From contig JAHIYE010000009.1 in NCBI GenBank assembly GCA_018815325.1, positions 1 to 64,000 on the forward strand: 64,000 bases of DNA, written 5' to 3'. The notes below the pieces were generated by a model, which saw only the letters and a list, made by a program, of their open reading frames with translations, did no database searches and was not told the origin of the DNA. The stretch comes from Gammaproteobacteria bacterium. Its GTDB lineage: Bacteria; Pseudomonadota; Gammaproteobacteria; Burkholderiales; Burkholderiaceae_C. Shown here piece after piece: positions 10,427 to 20,322 of the stretch. Positions within the stretch are counted from its first letter, which is position 1. Every line of letters begins with the position of its first letter. The position numbers were made by a program, and so were the translations under genes.

Positions 10427-11515
10427 ATGCTACGAATTCTGCACCTTGAGGACTCCGACCTGGATCACGAGCTGGTGCAGCTATCACTGCGCAAATCAGG
10501 ACTCGAGTTCAGCATGGATCGAGTGGAAACCCTTGTCGAGTTTCGCCTACAAATCGAAAAATTCGCATTTGACGTCATCCTTGCCGACTATCGCTTGCCC
10601 GGATTTACTGCACTTGATGCGTGGGAGGCCTTGTCTGACCAGTCGCACCGGCCGCCGTTCATCCTGCTGTCAGGCGCGATCGGCGAGTCCGCAGCGGTAG
10701 CCGCGATCAAGCTCGGAATGAGCGACTACCTGCTCAAGGATGACACTGCCAAACTTGCACAAGTGATTCGCCGAGCGATTGAGGTGCAAGATGCCCGACG
10801 TGCAAAGGAAAAGGCCGACGCTGAGCTTGCCGCATCAGAGCGTCGCCTGGCCAACTTCGCTGAACATTTGCAATCCACCATCGAGCAAGAACGTGCTGCG
10901 ATAGCCAGGGAAATTCATGACGATATTGGAGGCGCACTGGCAGCGGTCAAACTGGATCTTTCCTGGATCGAGCGCCATACATCTGATCCCGTTACCCAAA
11001 GTCATATTGATGCAGCGACCGAAATGCTTCAGCATGCCTTAGGTGCCAGCCAACGCATCATGATGAACTTGCGTCCAGCGATCCTTGACCAAGGACTCGA
11101 GGCTGCCGTTTATTGGCTGGCTGGCAGCTTCGAAAAGCGCACCGGCATTCGTACGGCCTTCAGAGCTAATCTCGCCAAAGAGGTTATCTCCAAGGAGGTA
11201 CAGCTGACCGCCTACCGCACTGCACAAGAAGCCCTGACCAACATCTCCAAGTACGCACAGTGTGATCAGGTCACAATAGACCTTACTGATGCGGAGGATG
11301 TTTTGACACTTGAGGTTTCAGATAATGGGATTGGAATTACCCCATCCAACCTGGACAAGGCCAAGGCGTTTGGACTGAAAGGCTTGAGCGAGCGCGCCAA
11401 GTCTGTGGGTGGCTGGTTAGACGTCAGTTGTCCAAGCGGCATAGGCACCTCTATCATCTTGTCTGTCCCATTGACCCCCGTACCTTTGCAGAATAACCAG
11501 GATACCTTTCAATGA
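10427..11515 (+). CDS. receiver-histidine kinase hybrid (NarX/HisKA_3 type)
   Basis: Cytoplasmic sensor kinase of 362 residues with no membrane segment. The N-terminal receiver domain (about 3-120) has phospho-acceptor D54 in LADYRLPG. A coiled-coil linker follows. The HisKA_3 dimerisation domain has H164 in AREIHDDIGG. The ATPase domain carries the N-box-like AQEALTNISKYA, VSDNGIG and FGLKGLSERA. The receiver-first order means the input is another kinase rather than a ligand domain. It overlaps the next gene by 4 bp (ATGA), so the two are translated together. The target genes are not evident; position between che and fli operons suggests a role in motility control, which is inference. Confidence 0.9.
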   Translation: MLRILHLEDSDLDHELVQLSLRKSGLEFSMDRVETLVEFRLQIEKFAFDVILADYRLPGFTALDAWEALSDQSHRPPFILLSGAIGESAAVAAIKLGMSDYLLKDDTAKLAQVIRRAIEVQDARRAKEKADAELAASERRLANFAEHLQSTIEQERAAIAREIHDDIGGALAAVKLDLSWIERHTSDPVTQSHIDAATEMLQHALGASQRIMMNLRPAILDQGLEAAVYWLAGSFEKRTGIRTAFRANLAKEVISKEVQLTAYRTAQEALTNISKYAQCDQVTIDLTDAEDVLTLEVSDNGIGITPSNLDKAKAFGLKGLSERAKSVGGWLDVSCPSGIGTSIILSVPLTPVPLQNNQDTFQ

Positions 11516-12141
11516 TTCGAGTTGTTCTTTGTGATGACCATGCCGTGGTGCGCCGCGGAATCCGTGACACACTCTCCGAAGCCGTCGACATTCAGGTTGT
11601 CGCTGAAGCAGGAAGCTACGCCGAAGTGCGTGAGGTATTACGATCTAACCCCTGTGATGTGCTTGTCCTTGACATCAATCTGCCAGGCAGGGGCGGCATG
11701 GAGGTATTAGCCAGCCTGCGCGAATCCGAATCCCCCACCAAAGTACTGATGGTTTCCATGTTCCCCGAGGATCAATATGCCATTCGTTGCCTGCGCGCCG
11801 GGGCGCAAGGCTATCTGAACAAAGCAGGCGATCCTGACAATCTGATCAATGCCGTACGTACCATTGCGCAGGGACGGAAATATGTCACCGCAGAAGTATC
11901 ACAAATGCTGGTGGAAAGTCTTTCCTCACCGACTGATTTGGCGCTACACGCATCACTTTCTGAACGTGAGCTTCAAACCTTGCTAAAAATTGCATCCGGC
12001 AAGCGCCTTTCAGAAATTGCAGAAGAGTTGATGCTCAGCCCCAAAACGGTCAGTGTCTATCGCTCACGCGTCTTGGAAAAACTCAAGCTATCGAATAATG
12101 CGGAGCTGACCGTATACGCCATACGCAACGAACTGGTTTAG
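11512..12141 (+). CDS. NarL/FixJ-family response regulator
   Basis: DNA-binding regulator of 209 residues. The receiver domain has CDDH near the N-terminus and phospho-acceptor D54 in VLDINLPG. The C-terminal LuxR-type helix-turn-helix (about 148-200) shows LSERELQTL and the recognition helix region LSPKTVSVYRSRVLEKL. It is translationally coupled to the hybrid kinase just upstream and is its probable partner. It converges on fliR with a 14-bp gap. Confidence 0.93.
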   Translation: MIRVVLCDDHAVVRRGIRDTLSEAVDIQVVAEAGSYAEVREVLRSNPCDVLVLDINLPGRGGMEVLASLRESESPTKVLMVSMFPEDQYAIRCLRAGAQGYLNKAGDPDNLINAVRTIAQGRKYVTAEVSQMLVESLSSPTDLALHASLSERELQTLLKIASGKRLSEIAEELMLSPKTVSVYRSRVLEKLKLSNNAELTVYAIRNELV

Positions 12142-12155
12142 TTCTTGCCTCGCAT

Positions 12156-12923
12156 CTATCTCCCCAGAAACAGGCCGATTGCCCGTTCCATCAGGCTCAT
12201 AAATGGCTGGTCGAGCATGGGGAGTGTCACCACCACCCCAATAATTCCAACCAGAATGGTAATGGGAAAGCCAATCGAATAGATATTGATTTGGGGCGCA
12301 ACACGAGAAACGATTCCCAGCGCCAAGTTCACAAAAATAAGCATGCCCACCATGGGCAATGCCATCCAAAGTGCACTGGCAAACAAATCTGTGCCTAGCT
12401 GGTACAGATTCAAGCGCTTGTTTGCCTCAAGAAAGTTTTGATTCACAGGGAATGCTTCAAAACTTCTGATGACTGCCATTAACACCATCAAATGGCCATT
12501 CAAAACAATAAACAGCAGGGACGCCATATAGGCGAAAAAGCGCGCCATGGCGCTGACTTGTGCATTGCTGGTGGGATCAAAGAATGAAGCGAAGTTAAGC
12601 CCCATCTGGAGACCGACCATCTCTCCTGCCAACTCAAATACCGCCATCATGGTCCGAACCGCAAATCCAATCGCGAGCCCAATGCCGACCTGTTGCACCA
12701 CGGCGCCCATAGCCTCAGGCCCATTCATGCTGATTACAGGTTGATTCTCCAAGCTCGCTTGTGCAGCGACCGCGATGAAAAAAGCCAATCCCACACGTAC
12801 TCGAATGGGAACTGATTTAATGGAAAAGATTGGCGCAGTCGTGAACACTGCAAGTACCCGCAAGAAAGGCCAGAGTATGGGCGACAGCCACGCAACAAGT
12901 TGAGACTCCGTGAATGTAATCAC
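12156..12923 (-). CDS. fliR: flagellar export gate protein FliR
   Basis: Integral membrane component of the flagellar type III export gate (FliPQR core). It is 255 residues with several hydrophobic segments and the FliR/SpaR family features, for example the N-terminal MITFTESQL and a run of Leu/Val/Ile helices to the end. The start appears to be GTG at 12923. It is the last gene of the large fli operon, preceded by fliQ with a 16-bp gap. Confidence 0.95.
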   Translation of the reverse strand: MITFTESQLVAWLSPILWPFLRVLAVFTTAPIFSIKSVPIRVRVGLAFFIAVAAQASLENQPVISMNGPEAMGAVVQQVGIGLAIGFAVRTMMAVFELAGEMVGLQMGLNFASFFDPTSNAQVSAMARFFAYMASLLFIVLNGHLMVLMAVIRSFEAFPVNQNFLEANKRLNLYQLGTDLFASALWMALPMVGMLIFVNLALGIVSRVAPQINIYSIGFPITILVGIIGVVVTLPMLDQPFMSLMERAIGLFLGR

Positions 12924-12939
12924 ACTCGTTCAATCCAGG

Positions 12940-13209
12940 TCACGACACCACAGATGGAATCGACTCGATGGTGCGACGTATGTACTCAACAAGAATATTC
13001 AACATCCAAGGACCGGCCAAGGCAAATACAGCAACAGCAGCAACCAACTTTGGTACAAATACCAGGGTAGCCTCCTGAATTTGTGTCACAGCCTGGAACA
13101 GGCTGACCAGCAGACCAATCACCAAAACAGTTAGCAAGATAGGCGCGGAGACCATCAGCAGCGTCAAAAGAGCCTCCTGCCCCATGGTCAATACCATTTG
13201 CGCATTCAT
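12940..13209 (-). CDS. fliQ: flagellar export gate protein FliQ
   Basis: Small membrane protein (89 residues) with two transmembrane hairpin helices, the standard FliQ size. The N-terminus MNAQMVLTMGQEAL and the segment LVSLFQAVTQIQEATLVFVP are characteristic. It packs around FliP and FliR in the export gate. It lies between fliP and fliR. Confidence 0.96.
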   Translation of the reverse strand: MNAQMVLTMGQEALLTLLMVSAPILLTVLVIGLLVSLFQAVTQIQEATLVFVPKLVAAVAVFALAGPWMLNILVEYIRRTIESIPSVVS

Positions 13210-13218
13210 TTTTCAGCC

Positions 13219-14013
13219 TCAGGTTACAAAACTGGCTGCGAGTGAGCCAATCAGAAGATTCCAGCCATCCGCCAATACAAATAGCATCAACTTGAATGGC
13301 AAGGCCACCAGCACCGGTGACAACATCATCATGCCTAGTGACATCAACACGCTGGACACCACAATATCAATTACCAGAAATGGAATAAAAATCATGAATC
13401 CAATCTGGAATGCTGATTTAAGCTCACTCGTGACAAAGGCGGGGACGAGGACACGGATTGGTGCACTCTGAATCTGGGCGTTAGGCTCCAGTTTGGCCAA
13501 TTTGGCAAACAAAGCGAAATCTGACTGCCGCGTCTGTTTGACCATGAATTGACGCATAGGATCCTCAGCTTTTGCCAGCGCCTCTTCAAACGCAATAGTA
13601 TTCTGGCTATAGGGCAGGTAGGCTTCGTTGTAGACCTTATCCAAGGTAGGTCCCATGACAAAAAAAGTAAGAAAAAGCGAAAGCCCGACAATCACCTGAT
13701 TAGGTGGTGCAGACTGCGTCCCCAGTGCTTGCCGCAACAATGAAAGAACAATCACGATACGGGTAAATCCCGTCATCATGAGCAATACGGCCGGGAGAAA
13801 TGACAAGGCCGTAAAAAAGAGCAGCGTCTGGATCGGCACCGAGAAGCTGACGCCTGACGCGCCCGAGCCGACCAGCAATGGAAGCTGCCCTGCGGCCTGC
13901 GCCATCACGGCAGAATGCCCCAGCAGCACCATGACGCCAGCAAAAATGCGTCGCAACATTCGAAGCTTCCAAAACGCCAGAATACTTCGTCGCATCAACA
14001 ATAATGATCTCAT
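13219..14013 (-). CDS. fliP: flagellar export gate protein FliP
   Basis: Core export gate protein of about 264 residues. It has an N-terminal cleavable-type signal region (to about residue 40), then transmembrane segments with the family stretches [20 protein letters not shown] and MGMMMLSP. FliP forms the pentameric pore of the gate. The ATG at 14013 overlaps the fliO stop by one base; a GTG just before it is an alternative. A start further in (MLRRIF) would give a shorter signal peptide. Confidence 0.95.
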   Translation of the reverse strand: MRSLLLMRRSILAFWKLRMLRRIFAGVMVLLGHSAVMAQAAGQLPLLVGSGASGVSFSVPIQTLLFFTALSFLPAVLLMMTGFTRIVIVLSLLRQALGTQSAPPNQVIVGLSLFLTFFVMGPTLDKVYNEAYLPYSQNTIAFEEALAKAEDPMRQFMVKQTRQSDFALFAKLAKLEPNAQIQSAPIRVLVPAFVTSELKSAFQIGFMIFIPFLVIDIVVSSVLMSLGMMMLSPVLVALPFKLMLFVLADGWNLLIGSLAASFVT

Positions 14014-14327
14014 CACAATTGCCGGGCTACTTGCGGTAAGGCTGAGACTGGGTCTCTAGCTGCGTTCAAATCCACATCCATGCTGTGCAAGCAAGTCACT
14101 GACTGCGTCGTCACGCCGAGCACAAGCCATGTTCTGCCACCTTCCGGACCTACTTCTACAGTTACCACGCGCTGATGAGGGCCAACCGCGACCGCAGAAA
14201 TGATTTTTGCTGCTGTTGCAGATGTCGCAGCGCCCCCCTGAGCGCGTCGCTGCATCCATTTGATTGCCACGGGAATCAAGCCCAAAAGCACCAGAAATGC
14301 GACAACCGAAATAAACGTCTGTGTCAT
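14013..14327 (-). CDS. fliO: flagellar export protein FliO
   Basis: Small single-span membrane protein that stabilises FliP during gate assembly. One hydrophobic helix near the N-terminus ([20 protein letters not shown]) is followed by a basic stretch and a short cytoplasmic domain with [22 protein letters not shown] at 14327 is chosen; a GTG nine bases earlier, overlapping the fliN stop, is also possible. Confidence 0.9.
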   Translation of the reverse strand: MTQTFISVVAFLVLLGLIPVAIKWMQRRAQGGAATSATAAKIISAVAVGPHQRVVTVEVGPEGGRTWLVLGVTTQSVTCLHSMDVDLNAARDPVSALPQVARQL

Positions 14328-14335
14328 ATGGAACA

Positions 14336-14773
14336 CTAACCTTTACTGACTCGGCGCAGCCTCTCGGACGGCGTCACCACATCAGTGAGCCGGATACCAA
14401 ATTTGTCATTCACCACCACGACCTCCCCTTGGGCGATCAGGTATCCGTTGACCAGCACATCCATAGGTTCACCGGCCAATGCATCCAGCTCAACGACAGA
14501 ACCTTGTCCAAGCTGCAAGATATGCTTGATCGGCACCTTGGTGCGCCCCAACTCAACCGAGAGTTGAACCGGGATATCAAGCACCATGTTAATGTCATTG
14601 GTCGTTCCATCTGCGGACGCACCTCCTCCAGAAAATGGCCTGGGCGCATCTCCTGAGAGCACACCGCCAGGCTCCGCCGCCGACCCACCGTCGTCTGAGC
14701 TTTTCTGCTCCATGAGCGCTTCCGCCCAATCCGCCATACCGTCATCTTCGCCGGGTTTTTCTTCAACCGCCAT
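14336..14773 (-). CDS. fliN: flagellar motor switch protein FliN
   Basis: C-ring component of 145 residues. The C-terminal SpoA domain (about 65-140) shows VQLSVELGRTKVPIKHILQL and the GEVVVVNDKFGIRL signature. The first 60 residues are acidic and of low complexity, an extension common in proteobacterial FliN. It overlaps fliM by 11 bp, and fliO starts at once after it. Confidence 0.96.
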   Translation of the reverse strand: MAVEEKPGEDDGMADWAEALMEQKSSDDGGSAAEPGGVLSGDAPRPFSGGGASADGTTNDINMVLDIPVQLSVELGRTKVPIKHILQLGQGSVVELDALAGEPMDVLVNGYLIAQGEVVVVNDKFGIRLTDVVTPSERLRRVSKG

Positions 14774-15767
14774 GCCGTTCTCCCATCCAGTTTTGATCGT
14801 TCCCTCTCAGACTCTTGTCAATCCTGATGGCGTATTTGGCATTATGTGTCCCATATTGACACTCAAACACGGGGACACCATCAACAGCAGCCTGAATACG
14901 AGGCTCTCGATCCAGTTCAATGAAATCGCCCACCTTCATGGATAGCAACTCTTCTACTGTTGCATCCGCTTGCGCCAAGACGGCGACCAAGGTAACTTCC
15001 GCAGCCTGAATTTCGCGCGTCAAAACGTTTACCCAGCGACGATCCATTTCAATGGCATCACCTTGTGTCGACGAATACAGCACATCCCGAATAGGCTCCA
15101 GCGTTGCATAGGGCATGCAGAAGTGAATCGCCCCGGTAATCTCGCCAATTTCCAATTGGAATGAAGTGCAAATCACAATTTCGCTGGGGGTGGCCACATT
15201 CGCAAACTGAGGCTGCATCTCGGAACGCTGATAGTCCAACTCGAGCGGATAAATTCCCTTCCAGGCCTTTTTGTACTCTTCCGTCACAACGGTCACCATG
15301 CGATTAATCACCCGCTGCTCCGTCGCGGAAAAATCACGCCCTTCAATGCGGGTTTGAAACTTGCCGATTCCACCATACAGCGTGTCAATCACACCAAAAA
15401 CCAGCGACGGCTCAAAAACGATAAGACCACTGCCACGCAGCGGCCTAATCGCCATGATGTTGAAATTTGTCGGCACTGCTAACTCACGTAAAAATGCGCT
15501 GTACCGCTGTACCGCTACAGGACCTACGGATATCTCTGGGCTTCTTCGTATGAAGTTGAACAAGCCGATGCGCAAATTTCGCGCAAATCTTTCGTTGACG
15601 ATCTCCATCGTCGGCATGCGGCCACGAACGATCCGCTCTTGGCTAGACATGTTGTATGAGCGAATCTCCCCCGCTTCGGGCTCATCCTCTGTCGTTTTCT
15701 GGCTCTCGCCAGTCACTCCCTCAAGGAGTGCATCGACTTCTTCCTGGGAAAGAAAAGATTCACTCAT
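14763..15767 (-). CDS. fliM: flagellar motor switch protein FliM
   Basis: C-ring protein that binds phosphorylated CheY. It is 334 residues. The N-terminal CheY-P-binding peptide is clear (LSQEEVDALLEGV). A middle CheC-like domain (about 45-230) and a C-terminal SpoA domain (about 250-320, MKVGDFIELD) follow. It lies between fliL and fliN, as in most proteobacteria. Confidence 0.96.
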   Translation of the reverse strand: MSESFLSQEEVDALLEGVTGESQKTTEDEPEAGEIRSYNMSSQERIVRGRMPTMEIVNERFARNLRIGLFNFIRRSPEISVGPVAVQRYSAFLRELAVPTNFNIMAIRPLRGSGLIVFEPSLVFGVIDTLYGGIGKFQTRIEGRDFSATEQRVINRMVTVVTEEYKKAWKGIYPLELDYQRSEMQPQFANVATPSEIVICTSFQLEIGEITGAIHFCMPYATLEPIRDVLYSSTQGDAIEMDRRWVNVLTREIQAAEVTLVAVLAQADATVEELLSMKVGDFIELDREPRIQAAVDGVPVFECQYGTHNAKYAIRIDKSLRGNDQNWMGERHGG

Positions 15768-15788
15768 ACAAACGTTCCTGCTTCGTTA

Positions 15789-16316
15789 TCACTGCACAAT
15801 GAAACTGGAAAAGAGAACCCCCCGCACCGGGTTTTCTTCAGGCTTTTTCTGATCTGCCTCGCCCCCCACAAAGTGGCGCGATGCTTCCACCAAGATATCG
15901 GCAGCAAGTTTTTCTTTACCCTCTCGCTGCAGCAACTCTTCTGCTGTTCGCTGTGACAATATCAACAGTATGTCACTACGAATCGCCGGAAGATACACCT
16001 TGACCTTCTCAGGCGCCTTGGCGTCCGCAAGTTCCAGTGTCACACCGACTTGAGCAACCTTCTCGCCCCCTGGGTTTGCCAAATTCACGATCATGTTGTC
16101 AAGTGGAAGGTACGTCGGCGGGCCTTTGGGCTCCACCTTTACATGCACCTCCTCCTCACCATCGAGCGAGGCATGCTGACGGCTAATCAAATAGAGCCAG
16201 CCCCCACCTGCTGCTAACGCCAGGAGCAGAACACTCCCTACGATGATCAGGAGCATTTTCTTGCTTTTTTTTGGCGGCGCAACAGCATTTTCTGCCGAAT
16301 TGGGTTTATCTGACAC
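15789..16316 (-). CDS. fliL: flagellar basal body-associated protein FliL
   Basis: Inner-membrane protein (175 residues) that forms a ring around the stator and supports torque. A short charged N-terminus with PPKKSKK precedes one transmembrane helix (about 20-42). The periplasmic domain contains PTYLPLDNMIVNLANPGGEKV, and RTAEELLQREGKEKL follows. Start is a GTG at 16316 with AAGGAAATA upstream. Confidence 0.94.
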   Translation of the reverse strand: MSDKPNSAENAVAPPKKSKKMLLIIVGSVLLLALAAGGGWLYLISRQHASLDGEEEVHVKVEPKGPPTYLPLDNMIVNLANPGGEKVAQVGVTLELADAKAPEKVKVYLPAIRSDILLILSQRTAEELLQREGKEKLAADILVEASRHFVGGEADQKKPEENPVRGVLFSSFIVQ

Positions 16317-16333
16317 ACTATTTCCTTAAGAGT

Positions 16334-16352
16334 CCGGACTGTCATCGTCCGG
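16334..16352 (-). repeat. inverted repeat upstream of fliL
   Basis: A 6-bp perfect stem CCGGAC/GTCCGG with a 7-nt loop lies about 20 nt upstream of the fliL GTG, in the 153-bp gap after fliK. There is no T-tract, so it does not look like a Rho-independent terminator. It could shape fliL translation or mRNA stability. Confidence 0.4.
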
Positions 16353-16469
16353 CTTATGAATTCCCGCCCACTTATACAAGCCATTATTGAGCATGTTCAT
16401 GGTGACAGTACCGAGATTAGCGGCAAAAATACATGGCATACATAGCCGATGGATGGCTTCTGATAATTG

Positions 16470-17741
16470 CTATACAAACAGGTCAACCGTCTTCCCTGAG
16501 TTCCGTACTTCGCGCGACACACTCTGAGTCGAAACCGGATCCGGCACTGTGATCCGCATCTGCCTTGCGTTCTCAGAAAATCGTGGTTGACGATCTTGTG
16601 TACCCCGTCCATCCTGTTGCCCAGACGCCCCCACGGAAACACCGGAGAGAAGCAAGCCTTCGGTCTTCAACATCTCCTCAAGATGAGGAACTGTAGCCTC
16701 CAAAAGATCGCGAGTCGCCGCCTGATCTGTCCTGAAGGCCACATGCGCCTCATTGCCCCGCAACGCAATACTGACTTCTACCGCATCTTTGCCAAAGCCA
16801 TCAAGCTTCAGCTCCGCATTTTGAACATCATGTGACGCCCAGTAACTCACCTGCTCCGCCACCAGGATTTCCGGCGATGGCAAGGCCGCATTTACCACGG
16901 CAGTTGGCGTTTCGACCCGTGCAGTGGCAAACAAAGCTTGCGCACCCCAAGCTCCGTCGGAAGCCCCTCCAACCTGCTTGGCAACAGCCTTTTCTGACAA
17001 CTTTTCCTGCTGCCGGAATCCAAGCTCCCCAGCAGCTACCGGCAGAACCATCTCAGGTCGCGCTACTGCCTGGTCAATGACATTAACTCCTTGCGTCATC
17101 CTGGCATCCCGCCAATCTGGCGCAGTCGCTGCTTTACTTGAGTCAACATTACTTATGCTGCTTTTGGCGCTGACATTTGGCGATGGCTTGGCGACAAGAT
17201 TACCCGCGCTCGATACAGTGTCAACTTGCGCTTGAATCCCAGCCAGACCGGGACTCTCTTTCACGCCCGATTGGGGAGCTTGGAGTTTGGATGTTGATGC
17301 AATTCCCTGCGGAGAAACCTCAGTAGCAGCACGCGTGATCCCATGCGATACCGGCACATCTGACACCGCAACACTTTGCATGCCGCCAGGTACCCCGCCC
17401 TGCACCATGGACTGCGATGCCAATAGCATACTCAGGTCGGCCGGCTCCTCTGGAATTCCCGCCTCTACAACCGGTTTCGCTCCAACCAAAACAAGTGAAG
17501 GATCCGAGGAATCCGGCAATAGTGGCGTCACCGGCATATCGGGCAAAATGCCACCCGTCGCCAGCAAGACGCTATCTGAATCTGTCCCTGCGTCAGCCTC
17601 AAGCTCACTCATGAAAGACAAGAAGTCCCCTGGCACAGTCGAACTGGCGTCTCCCACAGCATGCCCCTTCGTCTTGGCATGGTGACCATCAGATCCCGTC
17701 GCCTTATTTCCAACGGGATTGCTAATGCGTTCAATGCTCAT
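16470..17741 (-). CDS. fliK: flagellar hook-length control protein FliK
   Basis: Secreted molecular ruler that sets hook length and switches export specificity. It is 423 residues. The N-terminal two thirds are low-complexity, Ala/Ser/Val/Pro-rich and poorly conserved, as usual. The C-terminal Flg_hook domain (about 305-390) has LKLDGFGKDAVEVSIALRGN and LKTEGLLLSGVSV. The ATG at 17741 has GGAG seven bases upstream and overlaps the fliJ end by 11 bp. Confidence 0.92.
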   Translation of the reverse strand: MSIERISNPVGNKATGSDGHHAKTKGHAVGDASSTVPGDFLSFMSELEADAGTDSDSVLLATGGILPDMPVTPLLPDSSDPSLVLVGAKPVVEAGIPEEPADLSMLLASQSMVQGGVPGGMQSVAVSDVPVSHGITRAATEVSPQGIASTSKLQAPQSGVKESPGLAGIQAQVDTVSSAGNLVAKPSPNVSAKSSISNVDSSKAATAPDWRDARMTQGVNVIDQAVARPEMVLPVAAGELGFRQQEKLSEKAVAKQVGGASDGAWGAQALFATARVETPTAVVNAALPSPEILVAEQVSYWASHDVQNAELKLDGFGKDAVEVSIALRGNEAHVAFRTDQAATRDLLEATVPHLEEMLKTEGLLLSGVSVGASGQQDGRGTQDRQPRFSENARQMRITVPDPVSTQSVSREVRNSGKTVDLFV

Positions 17742-18204
17742 GTGGATTCTCCAATTGATTTTCACCCATTACTCTTCGAAACTGCATAGCCGCAAATTCA
17801 TCAGTCTGCTTTTGCTCTCTGCGCACTTGCCCGGCCATTGCTTCTGCCTGTCTTGTTGCAAGAATTCGCTTCAAGCCATTGAGACGGAACTCGGCATCCA
17901 GCAGGACTTTTCTAGCCACATCGGCCCGTCGCAACAAATCGCGCAAAACACCTTCCTGCAAACCCATCGCATGATGAAGTCGGTCCATGAACTGGTAGTG
18001 ATGCCGCATTAATTCAGGTGTGGCACAAACTCTTGCCACACTCGTCCATCGCGCATCCGTATCTCCCGAATAGGCCTGTAACTGCTCCAGTTGTCCTTGC
18101 GAAAACAGCATGGTTTTCTGAATTTCAGCCAGCTCTTTACTCAACTGATCACGCTTTTTCGTAGCAACGTCAATAGCTAACCGGATACTATGCAAACCTG
18201 ACAT
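17731..18204 (-). CDS. fliJ: flagellar export chaperone FliJ
   Basis: Coiled-coil protein (157 residues) that links the FliI ATPase ring to FlhA. Long charged helices fill nearly the whole chain, with the FliJ motifs RLAIDVATKKRDQLSKELAE and the C-terminal EQKQTDEFAAMQFRR. It lies directly after fliI and overlaps fliK. Confidence 0.93.
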   Translation of the reverse strand: MSGLHSIRLAIDVATKKRDQLSKELAEIQKTMLFSQGQLEQLQAYSGDTDARWTSVARVCATPELMRHHYQFMDRLHHAMGLQEGVLRDLLRRADVARKVLLDAEFRLNGLKRILATRQAEAMAGQVRREQKQTDEFAAMQFRRVMGENQLENPHEH

Positions 18205-18228
18205 TGTTGGCTCTCAAGGTTTGGACCA

Positions 18229-19650
18229 TCATGCTGCGGCGAGCTCGCCTACTGAGATTGCAGCAGCCATCTCTTTCACACTTTCTGCAAGCGAAGCCGA
18301 CACATGCATATCTTGCTGCAGAAACTCGGCCATCGCATCATGCAACTGAACTGACTCATCCAGCGCGGGGTCTGAACCGCAGACATAGGCCCCAATCTGG
18401 ATCAAGTCCCGTCCTCGTTCATAACGAGAGCCAACAGCCCGGAATCTACGAGCCATTTCAAAGTCCGCCCGGGACACCACGTTATGCATTACTCGTGAAG
18501 CCGATTGCTCAATATCGATTGCCGGGTAATGCCCCGATTCCGCCAACGACCTGGAGAGAACAATATGCCCATCCAGAATAGCTCTGGCAGCATCTGCGAT
18601 AGGGTCCTGCTGGTCATCCCCTTCCGAAAGCACCGTGTAAAAAGCCGTGATAGAGCCCACGCCATTCAACCCATTGCCACTTCGCTCAACCAATTGCGGA
18701 AGCTTTGCAAAACAAGAGGGCGGATAGCCTTTGGTAGCGGGCGGTTCACCTATGGCCAGCGCAATCTCTCGCTGCGCCATCGCATACCGCGTCAATGAAT
18801 CCATGAGCAACAACACGTGCTTACCTTGATCTCGGAAGCTTTCTGCAACTGCCGTCGCATAGGCCGCGCCCTGCATACGCAGCAAAGGAGGCGCGTCTGC
18901 AGGAGCAGCAACCACTACTGATCGTGCGCGGCCATCAGCGCCCAAAATATCTTCAATGAACTCCTTGACCTCACGCCCCCGTTCACCGATCAAGCCAACC
19001 ACAATCACATCGGCCTCTGTATAGCGAGCCATCATCCCAAGCAATACGCTTTTCCCGACGCCAGAACCCGCAAACAAGCCTATCCGTTGTCCACGGCCAA
19101 TCGTCAATAAGGCATTGATTGCCTTGATCCCTGTATCCAATGCCACTCGTACCGGCGCCCTATCCATCGCATTGATTTGCTTTCGATCCAGAGGTAATGC
19201 GGCCACGCCGGTTAGTGGACCCATACGATCCATTGGCATGCCTTGCGCGTCCACCACGCGGCCTAACAAGCCCTCCCCCAAAGGCAAGCGGAGCATGCCA
19301 GTGGATGCCCGGTGGTCGATGGACTCAACATCTCCCAGACGCGGAACAGGGACATAAGCCGCCGCTGGCACCACACTTGCGCCACTTGTCAGCCCATGGA
19401 CATCCCCTGCGGGCATCAGGAAGGCACGATCCCCTGAGAATCCAACGACCTCGGCCAGCACCGCAGGTTGATTCTTCAGCGATACCATGCATTGAGACCC
19501 GACAGGCACTCGAATCCCGGCGGCTTCCAACACCAATCCTGTCAATCGCGTCAACGTTCCTCTCACCTCCAGCGAGCTACCAGTACTGACGCGTTGACAC
19601 GCATCACCCAAAAACCGTTCCCACCTGCCAACCGCTGCATCATTGTTCAT
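18229..19650 (-). CDS. fliI: flagellum-specific ATPase FliI
   Basis: Hexameric ATPase of the flagellar export apparatus, 473 residues. The Walker A motif is [15 protein letters not shown], Walker [14 protein letters not shown], and the family segment [19 protein letters not shown] is present. The N-terminal beta-barrel domain occupies about 20-95. It overlaps fliH by 11 bp at the start. Confidence 0.97.
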   Translation of the reverse strand: MNNDAAVGRWERFLGDACQRVSTGSSLEVRGTLTRLTGLVLEAAGIRVPVGSQCMVSLKNQPAVLAEVVGFSGDRAFLMPAGDVHGLTSGASVVPAAAYVPVPRLGDVESIDHRASTGMLRLPLGEGLLGRVVDAQGMPMDRMGPLTGVAALPLDRKQINAMDRAPVRVALDTGIKAINALLTIGRGQRIGLFAGSGVGKSVLLGMMARYTEADVIVVGLIGERGREVKEFIEDILGADGRARSVVVAAPADAPPLLRMQGAAYATAVAESFRDQGKHVLLLMDSLTRYAMAQREIALAIGEPPATKGYPPSCFAKLPQLVERSGNGLNGVGSITAFYTVLSEGDDQQDPIADAARAILDGHIVLSRSLAESGHYPAIDIEQSASRVMHNVVSRADFEMARRFRAVGSRYERGRDLIQIGAYVCGSDPALDESVQLHDAMAEFLQQDMHVSASLAESVKEMAAAISVGELAAA

Positions 19651-20320
19651 TGACCGGCTCCTCCCAAGGCGTAGACAGCCCCAGGTTGGCTATTGCACGC
19701 ATCCACCTTTTCTCCAGGCCACCGTCCACAACCGCGCCCGCCGATTCCACGAGGCAACCTCCGCGGGCCACCGCCGCATCAGCCACAAAAGTCAGCGCCA
19801 GACCAGCAAACTCTTCACGCAAAGGATCTTCCAACACCTCTAAATCCAAGGAATTTAGGCGCACGACAGCGCCCTTTCCATCCGTTGTCAGCAGCCCCAG
19901 CGCCTCTCGCACAACAGGCTGTAACGCGTGAGGATTAACCGCCAATTCATGACGCAATACCTGACGCGCCAATTCACAAGCAAGATCAAGAACACCCCGC
20001 GCCATGACCTGCTCCAGCTCCTCCAGCTGGATCTTTGCCGATTCAAATATCTCCGCAAAACGTTTTGCAGCCTCCGCCCCTTGGTTATCAATTTGATCTT
20101 TTATTTGACGCTGCCCCTCCAGGGTGGCCTGAGCATGACCTTGCGCAAAACCTTCGGCATAAGCTTCCTCTCTTATGGCTTCGGGCGTTGGCGTGGGAGG
20201 GACATCACGCACATCTTTCCGAGCAGCCAGCAACAAAGAGGCCGCATCCACCCCATGGAATCTCCACTGGGAAATATCGTCAATTTGTTCGCCAGGAATG
20301 AATCGAGTAGAGCTACGCAT
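19640..20320 (-). CDS. fliH: flagellar assembly protein FliH
   Basis: Regulator of FliI that tethers it to the C-ring, 226 residues. The N-terminal domain has the [20 protein letters not shown] region with GxxxG-type repeats (about 50-80) typical of FliH. A coiled coil and a V-ATPase-E-like C-terminal domain follow. ATG at 20320 is chosen; a TTG two codons earlier overlaps the fliG stop. Confidence 0.93.
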   Translation of the reverse strand: MRSSTRFIPGEQIDDISQWRFHGVDAASLLLAARKDVRDVPPTPTPEAIREEAYAEGFAQGHAQATLEGQRQIKDQIDNQGAEAAKRFAEIFESAKIQLEELEQVMARGVLDLACELARQVLRHELAVNPHALQPVVREALGLLTTDGKGAVVRLNSLDLEVLEDPLREEFAGLALTFVADAAVARGGCLVESAGAVVDGGLEKRWMRAIANLGLSTPWEEPVNEQ

Positions 20321-20322
20321 GA

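Noticed and set aside
11490-11515. The hybrid kinase ends NNQDTFQ, faintly like the NWETF receptor tail
   Set aside because: The key tryptophan is missing and an extra residue follows; the likeness is probably chance.
16470-16490. FliK ends TVDLFV, similar to the SV(D/E)LF tail of CheD and the CheZ-like protein
   Set aside because: A hydrophobic D-L-(Y/F) ending is common in FliK proteins in general, and an extra residue follows, so I do not count it as the same motif.
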